Shown in pieces: positions 24,185 through 32,236 of a stretch of DNA of 64,000 nt. Each line of letters starts with the position of its first letter. Within the stretch, counting starts at the first letter, position 1. Below the pieces are notes generated by a model, which was not told the DNA's origin, made no database searches, and was given only the letters and a program-made list of their open reading frames with translations. The position numbers and the translations under genes are program-made. The stretch is from an uncultured Hungatella sp. (GTDB lineage: Bacteria; Bacillota; Clostridia; Lachnospirales; Lachnospiraceae), in contig CAJTUV010000019.1 of assembly GCA_910579515.1 (NCBI GenBank), forward strand, positions 1-64,000, in the 5' to 3' direction.

Positions 24185-25636
24185 ATGGTAACAAATGATG
24201 CGACAATTTTACACATAAAGCACAATGTTTTGTATGAAGTGGCGAAGATGGCCTGGGAAGGACGGCTGGAGGAGGACAGAGACGAGCTTCCTTATAAGAT
24301 GATTCCGGGGCCCCAGGCTCAGTTCCGCTGCTGTATCTACAAGGAGAGAGAGATTATCAAGCAAAGAGTCCGGCTGGCAGAGGGACAGTGTCCGGTGGGA
24401 AGAGATTCTATGAATGTGGTTCAGGTTATCAATGCAGCCTGTGAGGAGTGTCCCATTGCCTCTTACCTTGTGACGGATAATTGCCGGAAATGTATGGGGA
24501 AAGCCTGCCAGAATTCTTGTAATTTTGGAGCTATCACTATGGGAGACAATAGAGCCTATATTGATCCGACCAAGTGTAAGGAGTGCGGCAAGTGTGCGCA
24601 GGCGTGCCCTTACAGCGCCATTGCCCATTTAGAGAGACCTTGTAAAAAAGTGTGTCCTGTGGATGCCATTACGTATGACGAGTATGGAATCTGTGTTATT
24701 GACGAGACAAAATGTATCCAGTGTGGGGCATGTATCCACAGCTGTCCGTTCGGCGCTATCGGAACGAAGACTTTTATGGTTGACTTGATTCGGCTGATAC
24801 TGGCTGGAAAGAAAGTAGTGGCTATGGTTGCGCCTGCCACAGAGGGACAGTTTGGCCCGGATATCACCATGGCAAGCTGGAAGACGGCTTTAAAGAAGAT
24901 TGGCTTTGCCGACATGGTAGAGGTTGGACTGGGCGGAGACATGACTGCGGCTTCAGAGGCTGAGGAGTGGGCAGAGGCTTACAAGGAAGGCAAGAAGATG
25001 ACTACTTCCTGCTGTCCTGCGTTTGTGAACATGATTAGGCAACATTTCCCACAGGTTCTGGATCATATGTCTACTACAGTGTCTCCTATGTGCGGAGTGT
25101 CCAGATGGCTGAAGCAGAAAGATCCTGAGACCATCACTGTATTTATCGGACCGTGTATCGCCAAGAAGAGCGAGAGCTTGGATTTGAATATCACAGGCAA
25201 TGCAGATTATGTCTTGACGTTTGGTGAAATTCGGGCTATGATGCGTGCCAAGGGAGTGGAGCTGGAGCCAGAGGAAAATTCATACCAGGAGAGCTCTGTG
25301 TTTGGAAAGCGCTTCGGTAACGGCGGCGGCGTGACCTCCGCTGTGGTTCAGTGTTTCAAGGAGATGGGAGAAGATATTAACCCAGAGGTGATGAAGTGCA
25401 GCGGCGGCGCTGAGTGTAAGAAGGCTCTTCTTCTTCTGAAACTTGGAAAGCTTCCGGCAGACTTTATAGAAGGAATGGTCTGTGCGGGCGGCTGTGTAGG
25501 CGGACCCAGCAAGCACAAATCAGAGCCAGAGGCAAAGAAGGCCAGAGATATCTTGATTGGCCAGGCAGACAAAAGAAATATTCATGAGAATCTGGTGAAG
25601 GTTGGGGCAGACAAGGTGCCTATGCATCGTCACTAG
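24185..25636 (+). CDS. [FeFe]-hydrogenase, group B-like, ferredoxin-linked
   Basis: 483 residues. The N-terminal region has many cysteines, including a cluster around residues 87-112 (CEECP, CRKCMGKAC), and ferredoxin-type motifs at 131-157 and 177-187. The H-cluster domain follows: loop 1 TSCCPAF (Cys276/277), loop 2 GPCIAKK (Cys324), loop 3 MVCAGGCVGGP (Cys433/437). All catalytic residues look intact, including the proton-relay Cys276. The N-terminal cysteine arrangement matches the monomeric group B enzymes of gut clostridia. It probably exchanges electrons with ferredoxin. It follows the phosphatase gene by 25 bp behind a GGGGAGG ribosome binding site. Confidence 0.88.
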   Translation: MVTNDATILHIKHNVLYEVAKMAWEGRLEEDRDELPYKMIPGPQAQFRCCIYKEREIIKQRVRLAEGQCPVGRDSMNVVQVINAACEECPIASYLVTDNCRKCMGKACQNSCNFGAITMGDNRAYIDPTKCKECGKCAQACPYSAIAHLERPCKKVCPVDAITYDEYGICVIDETKCIQCGACIHSCPFGAIGTKTFMVDLIRLILAGKKVVAMVAPATEGQFGPDITMASWKTALKKIGFADMVEVGLGGDMTAASEAEEWAEAYKEGKKMTTSCCPAFVNMIRQHFPQVLDHMSTTVSPMCGVSRWLKQKDPETITVFIGPCIAKKSESLDLNITGNADYVLTFGEIRAMMRAKGVELEPEENSYQESSVFGKRFGNGGGVTSAVVQCFKEMGEDINPEVMKCSGGAECKKALLLLKLGKLPADFIEGMVCAGGCVGGPSKHKSEPEAKKARDILIGQADKRNIHENLVKVGADKVPMHRH

Positions 25637-25660
25637 AGAGCAGGTGAAAAATTGTAAAAG

Positions 25661-25686
25661 GTGGGGGTGCCACAAGGCAGCCCCAC
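25661..25686 (+). terminator. hairpin after the hydrogenase operon, no T tract
   Basis: GTGGGGGTGCC (25661-25671) pairs with GGCAGCCCCAC (25676-25686) around ACAA with one mismatch. No T run follows, so it may be an attenuator or 3'-end stabiliser rather than a full terminator. Confidence 0.45.
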
Positions 25687-25719
25687 TTACTGTTATATAC
25701 TGAAGGGGATGAGCAGGAA

Positions 25720-26379
25720 ATGAATACCAATACAGTGTTAGTTGCAACTGATCTTTACAAGAGTTTTGGAAGAAGAGAAGTACTAAAGGGAGCAAAGCTT
25801 ACCGTTTCTTCTGGAAGCTGCGTGGGGATTATTGGAGGAAACGGCTGTGGAAAAACTACCTTGCTGTCAATTCTTGCGAAAACAGTGAGGGCGGATAAAG
25901 GACAGATTCTTATGGAAAATGAGAATGCTGCAGCTTATGTTCCTCAGGAAAATCCATTGATTGAAGAGCTGACAGTTAGAGATAATCTGCTTTTGTGGTA
26001 TAAGGGAAATAAAAAAGCCATGAAAGAGGATTTGGAGACAGGGGCAGCCGCCTTGTTGGGAGTGAAGCCTATGATGAAACGGACGGTTGGAGAGCTGTCA
26101 GGGGGAATGAAAAAGAGAATCAGCATTGCCTGCGCTCTGGCAAACCATGCCCGGCTTTTGATTTTGGATGAGCCTGGAGCAGCTCTGGACATGGAATGCA
26201 AGGCGGACATCCGCCGTTATCTAAAGCAGTATATGGAACGAGGCGGGGCGGTGATTCTTACGTCTCATGAGATCGGAGAATTGTCTGTGTGTACTCAGAT
26301 GTATGTATTAAAACACGGAAGACTGGAGCCATTGGAAGGACATTTATCAGAAAGGGAGCTGATATTTGCCATGCAGTAA
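25720..26379 (+). CDS. ABC transporter ATPase (ABC-2 exporter type)
   Basis: A 219-residue ATPase with Walker A GGNGCGKTTLL, Q-loop YVPQENPL, signature LSGGMKKR, Walker B LLILDEPGAALD and switch His in LTSHEIGE. It is a stand-alone cytoplasmic nucleotide-binding subunit of the drug/lantibiotic/ABC-2 export class. Followed closely by a large membrane-anchored protein and two ABC-2-like permeases, with which it presumably forms a four-gene exporter. Substrate unknown. Confidence 0.87.
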   Translation: MNTNTVLVATDLYKSFGRREVLKGAKLTVSSGSCVGIIGGNGCGKTTLLSILAKTVRADKGQILMENENAAAYVPQENPLIEELTVRDNLLLWYKGNKKAMKEDLETGAAALLGVKPMMKRTVGELSGGMKKRISIACALANHARLLILDEPGAALDMECKADIRRYLKQYMERGGAVILTSHEIGELSVCTQMYVLKHGRLEPLEGHLSERELIFAMQ

Positions 26380-26402
26380 AAGATTTGGAGGATTAGTCAG
26401 GA

Positions 26403-28130
26403 ATGGAAGATCATGCAAGTAAAGTTGAAGAAGAAAAGGCAGTGGAAGCAGAAAAGGCAGTAGATGTGGCAAAGGCCCCTGAAAAGGATGCAAAAGCTGC
26501 AGAGAGTCAGGCAGAAAAGCCTAAAAAGAAAACAGGACTGATTGCGGCCATAGCTGTTGGGGCTGTGCTTCTTGTAGCCGGCAGTGTGTTTGCATTTGTG
26601 AAGCTGACAGAAAAGGAACCGAAAGAGGTAGTGATTACAGCTTTTGAGAATGTTTATGCAGACGACCAGGTCAATCCTATAGAGGAACTATTTGGACTGA
26701 GCCAGTTTGCAGAAAGCGCGGCTGCGGCAGACGTGGAGACAGAGCTGACGATTCGCCTGGACGACAGTTCAGAGGAGAGTATTCAAGCTTATTCGGGAAG
26801 CGGGCTTCGTGTTACAGGCCAATATGACAGAACGAAGAAGAAAAGCGGTGCAAATGCCGGAGTGATTTATAAGGGAATGGACCTCTTTCAGGTGCAGGTG
26901 TATTATGGAGAGGAAAATTTAATGGCAGCGCTTCCTGAGTTTACTTCCAGGGTGTTTATGCTGGATTTAAGTGATGGACTGGGAGAGCGGATTGAGAAAT
27001 CACCGATTTTGGGCCCTATGCTTAAGAGTCAGGGAGTCAATGTGGAAGGACTGGCTGCGTATTTTGAAGAGGCAGCGGCACAGGTAGAAGCCGGAAAAAC
27101 GCAGAAATTAGATATTGACGGGTTGATGAAACGGTATCAAGAGGGGACAAAAGCTCAAGAAAACTTTAAGGCAGCCATGACCGTTGAGAAGGCGGAAAAG
27201 GGAACGTTTGTTATGAATGGGGAGGAGGTAAACTGTAAAGGATATCTTGTTCTCATCAGTAAGGACTCTATGATGAACTTTTTGCGCACCTCTACAGATT
27301 TTTTCCTAAATGATGAGGAATTAAAGGATCTTTACTTGGAGCAGTTACAACAAAGTGTCAGAATCACAGAAATGATGGGAGGCGGCTATTCGGGAGTTTC
27401 TGCAGAAGAACTATATGCAAGCACCATGGAGGATGTGGCGGACGCCGCGGAGGAGATGATTAACTTTTTGGATGAAAGTCTCAACGATGTGACCATGACT
27501 GTGTATGTGGATAAAAAAGGCAATCTGGCTGCAGTGAATGGAAGCACACATTTGACTGTGGAGGAGGAGGATATCCAGGTACTTTTTGACGTGCTGCTGG
27601 AAGGCGGTGCTTACCCTACGCAGAATCTAAAGGCAAAGCTGGAGATGGAAAAGAAAGAAGAGAGTGAAAAGGTCACTGTGAATCTGACAAGACAGGGAAC
27701 TTATGACGGGACGAACCTGACAGATGATATTTCCATAGATTTGAAGCTGGAGGACGAAGAAACCCACACCTTTGGATTGACTTACACAGATACTTATCAG
27801 GCAGACAGCGGGGACTTTCATGTTGGAGCCTCTGTCACAGCGGACAGCTACCTGGCGGCGGATGTTTCCATGACAGGAATTGTGAATCAGCTGGAAAAGG
27901 GAAAGTCTATTCAAATGGATATTGATGAACTGAAAGTCATGGTAATGGGGAAAACTGCCAGTGTGACGTTAAGCGGAGAATATTATTACGGTCCATTATC
28001 AGAAGAAGTGGTAAAACCAGAGGGGCAGATTTTTGATATAGTAGCTGCAAATGAGGAGGAGTGGCAGAGCGTTGCCATGGAAATCATTTTTCAGGCAATG
28101 GAATTGACAGGTCAGCTGGAAATTGAATGA
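26403..28130 (+). CDS. large membrane-anchored surface protein (DUF6583-like)
   Basis: 575 residues. A charged, Ala/Lys/Glu-rich cytoplasmic N-terminus with near-repeats (KAVEAEKAVDVAKAPEKD) is followed by one membrane segment (about 45-66) and a ~500-residue extracytoplasmic region. That part alternates predicted beta-strands and amphipathic helices and is rich in Thr, Val and acidic residues. It is not a recognised enzyme. The order ATPase - this protein - two permeases is seen in clostridial clusters with DUF6583-type proteins; the family name is from memory. It may be an accessory or substrate-presenting subunit. Its stop overlaps the next start (ATGA). Confidence 0.6.
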   Translation: MEDHASKVEEEKAVEAEKAVDVAKAPEKDAKAAESQAEKPKKKTGLIAAIAVGAVLLVAGSVFAFVKLTEKEPKEVVITAFENVYADDQVNPIEELFGLSQFAESAAAADVETELTIRLDDSSEESIQAYSGSGLRVTGQYDRTKKKSGANAGVIYKGMDLFQVQVYYGEENLMAALPEFTSRVFMLDLSDGLGERIEKSPILGPMLKSQGVNVEGLAAYFEEAAAQVEAGKTQKLDIDGLMKRYQEGTKAQENFKAAMTVEKAEKGTFVMNGEEVNCKGYLVLISKDSMMNFLRTSTDFFLNDEELKDLYLEQLQQSVRITEMMGGGYSGVSAEELYASTMEDVADAAEEMINFLDESLNDVTMTVYVDKKGNLAAVNGSTHLTVEEEDIQVLFDVLLEGGAYPTQNLKAKLEMEKKEESEKVTVNLTRQGTYDGTNLTDDISIDLKLEDEETHTFGLTYTDTYQADSGDFHVGASVTADSYLAADVSMTGIVNQLEKGKSIQMDIDELKVMVMGKTASVTLSGEYYYGPLSEEVVKPEGQIFDIVAANEEEWQSVAMEIIFQAMELTGQLEIE

Positions 28131-29323
28131 GCAGGATCATCATGAATATTGTTTATCTGAAGATAGAAGTGAAACGGGCATGGAAGCGTCTGGGACAGCT
28201 TTATGCAGGGGCGGCATTGCTTTTTTTGCTGGCGGGAGTGCTGGTCCTTTTGGCAGACAGGATGTTATATGGAGAGTCTGTGGTGGGAAGAGTGCCTGTA
28301 GGCGTGGCGGTTTCTGGTGAAGACGTTCTGGCAAAAAAAGCGGTGCAGATGCTAGGCTCTCTGGACAGTGTGAAAAGTGTCTGTGATTTTGAGTATATGG
28401 ACCGAGAAGCCGGCCTTAAGGCCCTTAAAAAGGGAGAGTTATACGCAGTGCTGGAGACGCCGGAGCAGTTTGTTCAGGACATTATGAATGGAAAAAATAC
28501 TCCGGTTACGGTGTGGCTGGATGGGGAAAGAGGGATAGAGGCAAAGCTGTTTCGAGAGCTGACTGAGGCTGGCGCTTTAACCCTTAGGGCCGGCCAGGCT
28601 GGCATCTATGCAGGCAATGAGCTGCACCGTCTGTATGGGCTGGAGGGGTTGATTGGCCAGTTTGAAAAAGATTTAAACCAAGACTATATGGATTATAGTC
28701 TTGAACGCTCTATTTATTTCCGCCATCAGAAAGTGGGCGCCACAGGAGAAGTAAGCGTGCTGGAGTTTTATGAGATGAGTGCCTTTGTGCTGTTTCTTTT
28801 CCTGGCGGCGATTCCAGTATCTGGCTATCTCCTTCCCTGGAAAAGGGTTATGGTTCAGAAGCTGAGAGCCGCTGGAGTAGGGGCTGGCTGTCAGATTTTT
28901 GCCAGGATTACAGGAATGGGAATGTTATTGCTGGCAGGTTCCTTTCCGGTGATATGGATTTTGGTTTTTACAGAGCAGCTTTCCTGGAGTATGATTTTGG
29001 CGGCGGTATGGCCCCTTTCTTGTGTGGCAGCAGCTTCGGTGATCGTACTTTTGTATCAGATAGGAGGAAGCCTTTTAGGGGGAATCATGCTGTTGTTTTT
29101 TGTCGTGGCCGGCCAGCATTTTTTAGCCGGCGGGATCTTGCCTTTAGTATTTTTGCCTCAGTCTCTCCAAACGATTGGGCAGTACTTTCCTTCTGCTATT
29201 TTGATGGATACTATGAAAATGGCAGTGTCTGAAACTTGGGATACAGGGAAGCTGACAGCTTGTCTGGGGATGATCATTGGGGCCTGGCTGGGCGGTGTGG
29301 CGGCAGAGAGGGGGAGACGATGA
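28127..29323 (+). CDS. ABC-2 type exporter permease (first)
   Basis: 398 residues: a first membrane helix near residues 25-45, a ~170-residue extracytoplasmic domain (residues 46-215), then five or so C-terminal helices. That is the ABC2_membrane_3 / YhgE-like layout of drug or peptide exporters. Start ATG at 28127 overlaps the previous stop by 4 nt; an ATG at 28142 is a possible alternative. Works with the second permease and the ATPase at 25720. Confidence 0.75.
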   Translation: MSRIIMNIVYLKIEVKRAWKRLGQLYAGAALLFLLAGVLVLLADRMLYGESVVGRVPVGVAVSGEDVLAKKAVQMLGSLDSVKSVCDFEYMDREAGLKALKKGELYAVLETPEQFVQDIMNGKNTPVTVWLDGERGIEAKLFRELTEAGALTLRAGQAGIYAGNELHRLYGLEGLIGQFEKDLNQDYMDYSLERSIYFRHQKVGATGEVSVLEFYEMSAFVLFLFLAAIPVSGYLLPWKRVMVQKLRAAGVGAGCQIFARITGMGMLLLAGSFPVIWILVFTEQLSWSMILAAVWPLSCVAAASVIVLLYQIGGSLLGGIMLLFFVVAGQHFLAGGILPLVFLPQSLQTIGQYFPSAILMDTMKMAVSETWDTGKLTACLGMIIGAWLGGVAAERGRR

Positions 29324-30408
29324 ACGAGTGGGGGATTTGGTTTTTGCTTTCCTGTAAACGTTACCTAAAAAAGGCTTCCTTTCTGGTCATTCTTCTGGCT
29401 CTTCCTGCGGGGACATTTTTTATCAGAAGCAGAGAGAAAAAAGAGACCCTGGAAATTCGAATTGCCGTGTGCGCGGAAGGGGAGACAGAAAATTCTCTGG
29501 AGGGGAAACTGGCGGACCGTCTTGTGGATATGGGAGAAAGCTCTCTTTTCCGTTTTTATAAGTGTGACAGCGAGGAGCAGGTGAAGGCTGAGGTAGCCTC
29601 CAGGCGGGCTGAGTGCGGTTATTTTCTATCTGCTGGGCTTTTAGACAGGCTGGAACAGAAAGATTACAGGCGCTGTATTCGTGTGTTTTCAGCCCCTTCT
29701 ACTGTATTAGCCCCTCTGTCTACAGAGGTGGTGTTTTCAGCTTTGATGGAATTGTACGGGAAGGATATTTTTGTAGAATACATTATGGAGCAGCAGGAGA
29801 TTGGGGAGACGGCCGCAGCTGTGGGGGTAGATGATGAGAGGCTGAAGGAGCAGGCAGCCAGTTTGTATGATAAGTGGAAGGACAATGGGAGTACCTTCCG
29901 TTTTGAATATCAGAACATTGATTCAGAGGGACGGGGGGCTTTTCTGAAAGAGCAGGCTGTGAACGTTTTTCCGGTCCGCGGTATTGTGGCAGTGTACCTG
30001 TTTATCGTGGGCTTGTACAGCGCTGTGATGGTGGGTATAGATGAGGAGAAGGGGCTCTTTTTGCCGCTTCATTATTGGAAGAGGAGAGGCGGCGAATTGG
30101 CAGTTTTAGCGGCTCCGGTTTTTCTGGCTGCCTTGTCTGGGCTTGGAGCTCTGGCGTCAGGAGGACGCCTGGAAGGTCTGGGGAAAGAGGCTAAAGCCAT
30201 GGGGATTTATGTGTTTGCAGTGTGCGTGATTTCCTATGTGGTAAAGGTTCTCTTTAGAAAACCTCAGGTGGTTTGTTGTTTGATTCCTTTGTTTTTAGTG
30301 GGGAGCTTGGTGTTCTCACCTGTGTTTGTGGATATTGGGCAGTTGTTTCCGGCTTTGGAGTGGATGGAAAAGATGTTTTTGCCGTCTTATTATTTGAGGG
30401 CGTTTTAA
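29320..30408 (+). CDS. ABC-2 type exporter permease (second)
   Basis: About 362 residues with the same layout as the preceding gene: N-terminal helix (residues 18-36), a ~170-residue extracytoplasmic domain, then several helices (from VRGIVAVYLFIVGLYS onward). It is a divergent paralogue and likely heterodimer partner. The ATG at 29320 overlaps the upstream stop (ATGA); the longer ORF from 29236 is inside the upstream gene. Last gene before a strong terminator. Confidence 0.72.
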   Translation: MNEWGIWFLLSCKRYLKKASFLVILLALPAGTFFIRSREKKETLEIRIAVCAEGETENSLEGKLADRLVDMGESSLFRFYKCDSEEQVKAEVASRRAECGYFLSAGLLDRLEQKDYRRCIRVFSAPSTVLAPLSTEVVFSALMELYGKDIFVEYIMEQQEIGETAAAVGVDDERLKEQAASLYDKWKDNGSTFRFEYQNIDSEGRGAFLKEQAVNVFPVRGIVAVYLFIVGLYSAVMVGIDEEKGLFLPLHYWKRRGGELAVLAAPVFLAALSGLGALASGGRLEGLGKEAKAMGIYVFAVCVISYVVKVLFRKPQVVCCLIPLFLVGSLVFSPVFVDIGQLFPALEWMEKMFLPSYYLRAF

Positions 30409-30422
30409 ATTGCAGAAGAATG

Positions 30423-30461
30423 AAGAAACGGCGTAACCCGAAGGCTGCGCCGTTTCTTTTT
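30423..30461. terminator. strong terminator between convergent operons
   Basis: AAGAAACGGCG (30423-30433) pairs perfectly with CGCCGTTTCTT (30448-30458), followed by T. It separates the rightward exporter genes from the leftward hydrogenase operon and may act in both directions. Confidence 0.85.
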
Positions 30462-30472
30462 AAGCAAATTTA

Positions 30473-32221
30473 TTAATTCCCATTAATACTTCTCTTTACA
30501 TAAGTGGTATGGAGCAGGTGATGGGCCTTCTCGCTTCCGGGCTTTCCTAAGTAGGTATCATACAGCTCTTTGATAGCCGGATTCTCATGAGACTTGCGGA
30601 TCGGATTGTCTTTATCAGAATCATACAAAACCTTTGCGCGAAGCGCCCGAATATCCACAGTGTTGCGGATATATCCAGGCTGCTGCGGCTGGCCGCCGCC
30701 GTTGATACATCCGCCTGGGCAGCCCATAATTTCAATAAAGTGGTAGTTGGCTTCTCCTGCTTTCACTTTCTCAAGAAGTTTCTTTGCATTGCCAAGACCG
30801 GAGGCTACGGCCACCTTTACATCCATGCCTGCCACAGAGTAGGAAGCTTCTTTGATGCCTTCCATGCCGCGGACCTCTACGAAGTCCAGGTTCTTAAGTT
30901 CCTCGCCGGTTAAGGTTTCGACTGCTGTTCTGAGAGCCGCTTCCATAACGCCGCCTGTAGCTCCAAAGATGACGCCTGCGCCAGTGCTGAGGCCTAATGG
31001 GGCATCAAATTTCTCATCAGGCAGTTCGGTAAACTTTAAGCCTACCTTTTTGATCATCCTTGCCAGCTCTCTGGTAGTCAGGGCGTAGTCTACATCTGGA
31101 ACACCGTTTGCAGCCTGGTCAGGTCTATGAATCTCAAATTTTTTGGCAGTACAAGGCATAATGGATACAGACACGATGTCTTCTGGCTTTATTCCTGCCT
31201 TCTCCGCATAGTAAGATTTGGCTACAGCGCCAAACATCTGTTGAGGAGACTTACAGCTTGAAAGATGCTCTGTCATGTCAGGGAAGTAGTGCTCGCAGTA
31301 CTTAATCCATCCTGGGGAGCAGGAGGTAATCATAGGCAGGACACCGCCGTTTTGAACTCTTTCAATAAACTCATTCGCCTCTTCCATAATGGTAAGATCA
31401 GCGCTGAAGTCTGTGTCGAACACTTTATCAAAACCGATTCTTCTGAGAGCGGCAGCCATTTTTCCTTCTACATTGGTCCCGATAGGATAACCAAATTCTT
31501 CGCCAAGTCCTGCGCGGACTGCAGGAGCAGTCTGGACAATCACATGCTTTGCCGGATCTGCAACGGCAGCCAGAACCTGGTCAAGCTGGGATTTCTCCTG
31601 AAGTGCTCCAGTTGGGCAGACTGCGATACACTGGCCGCAGGATACGCAGGAAGTCTCTCCAAGCCCCATGTCAAAGGCAGAGCCGATAAAGGTGGCAAAT
31701 CCGCGCATGTTAGCGCCGATTACGCCGATGTTCTGAGTCTTCTCACAGACAGCGATGCAACGGCGGCAGAGGATACATTTTGAGTTGTCGCGGAGCATAT
31801 GAGCCGCGCTGTCGTCAATGCAGGAAGCAGTCTTCTCGCCGTCATAATACGCCTCGTCCTCTACGCCCAGTTCTTTACAGAGATGCTGCAATTCACAGTT
31901 TCCGCTTCTCACACAGGAAAGGCATTTTCTGTCGTGATTGGAAAGCAGAAGCTGCAACGTCTTTTTACGGGAAGCCAGTACCTTTGGGGTATTGGTCCAT
32001 ACTTCCATACCCTCGCTGACAGGGTAGACACAGGAAGCCACCAGACTTCTTGCGCCCTTTACCTCGACAACACAGATGCGGCACGCGCCGATTTCGTTGA
32101 TCTCTTTTAAGAAGCAGAGGGTAGGAATCTCAATGTGAGCCAGCCTTGCCGCCTCAAGGATCGTGGAGCCTTTGGGAGCGCTGACTTCCATACCGTTAAT
32201 TTTAAGAGTAATATTCTCCAT
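30473..32221 (-). CDS. hydA: NADH-dependent [FeFe]-hydrogenase catalytic subunit (HydA/HndD)
   Basis: 582 residues. A [2Fe-2S] plant-type ferredoxin domain (Cys36, 47, 50, 64), a His-ligated cluster region (His96, Cys100-Cys109), two [4Fe-4S] motifs (about 149-159 and 192-202), then the H-cluster domain and a C-terminal small-subunit-like helix region (residues 525-582). Loop 1 reads TSCSPGW (Cys301, Ser302) where many enzymes have two adjacent Cys; loop 2 is MPCTAKK (Cys357); loop 3 is MGCPGGCINGGGQ. With HydB and HydC it would oxidise NADH and ferredoxin together to make H2. Last gene of the five-gene operon. Confidence 0.92.
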   Translation of the reverse strand: MENITLKINGMEVSAPKGSTILEAARLAHIEIPTLCFLKEINEIGACRICVVEVKGARSLVASCVYPVSEGMEVWTNTPKVLASRKKTLQLLLSNHDRKCLSCVRSGNCELQHLCKELGVEDEAYYDGEKTASCIDDSAAHMLRDNSKCILCRRCIAVCEKTQNIGVIGANMRGFATFIGSAFDMGLGETSCVSCGQCIAVCPTGALQEKSQLDQVLAAVADPAKHVIVQTAPAVRAGLGEEFGYPIGTNVEGKMAAALRRIGFDKVFDTDFSADLTIMEEANEFIERVQNGGVLPMITSCSPGWIKYCEHYFPDMTEHLSSCKSPQQMFGAVAKSYYAEKAGIKPEDIVSVSIMPCTAKKFEIHRPDQAANGVPDVDYALTTRELARMIKKVGLKFTELPDEKFDAPLGLSTGAGVIFGATGGVMEAALRTAVETLTGEELKNLDFVEVRGMEGIKEASYSVAGMDVKVAVASGLGNAKKLLEKVKAGEANYHFIEIMGCPGGCINGGGQPQQPGYIRNTVDIRALRAKVLYDSDKDNPIRKSHENPAIKELYDTYLGKPGSEKAHHLLHTTYVKRSINGN

Positions 32222-32236
32222 TCCGATTCTCCTTCA

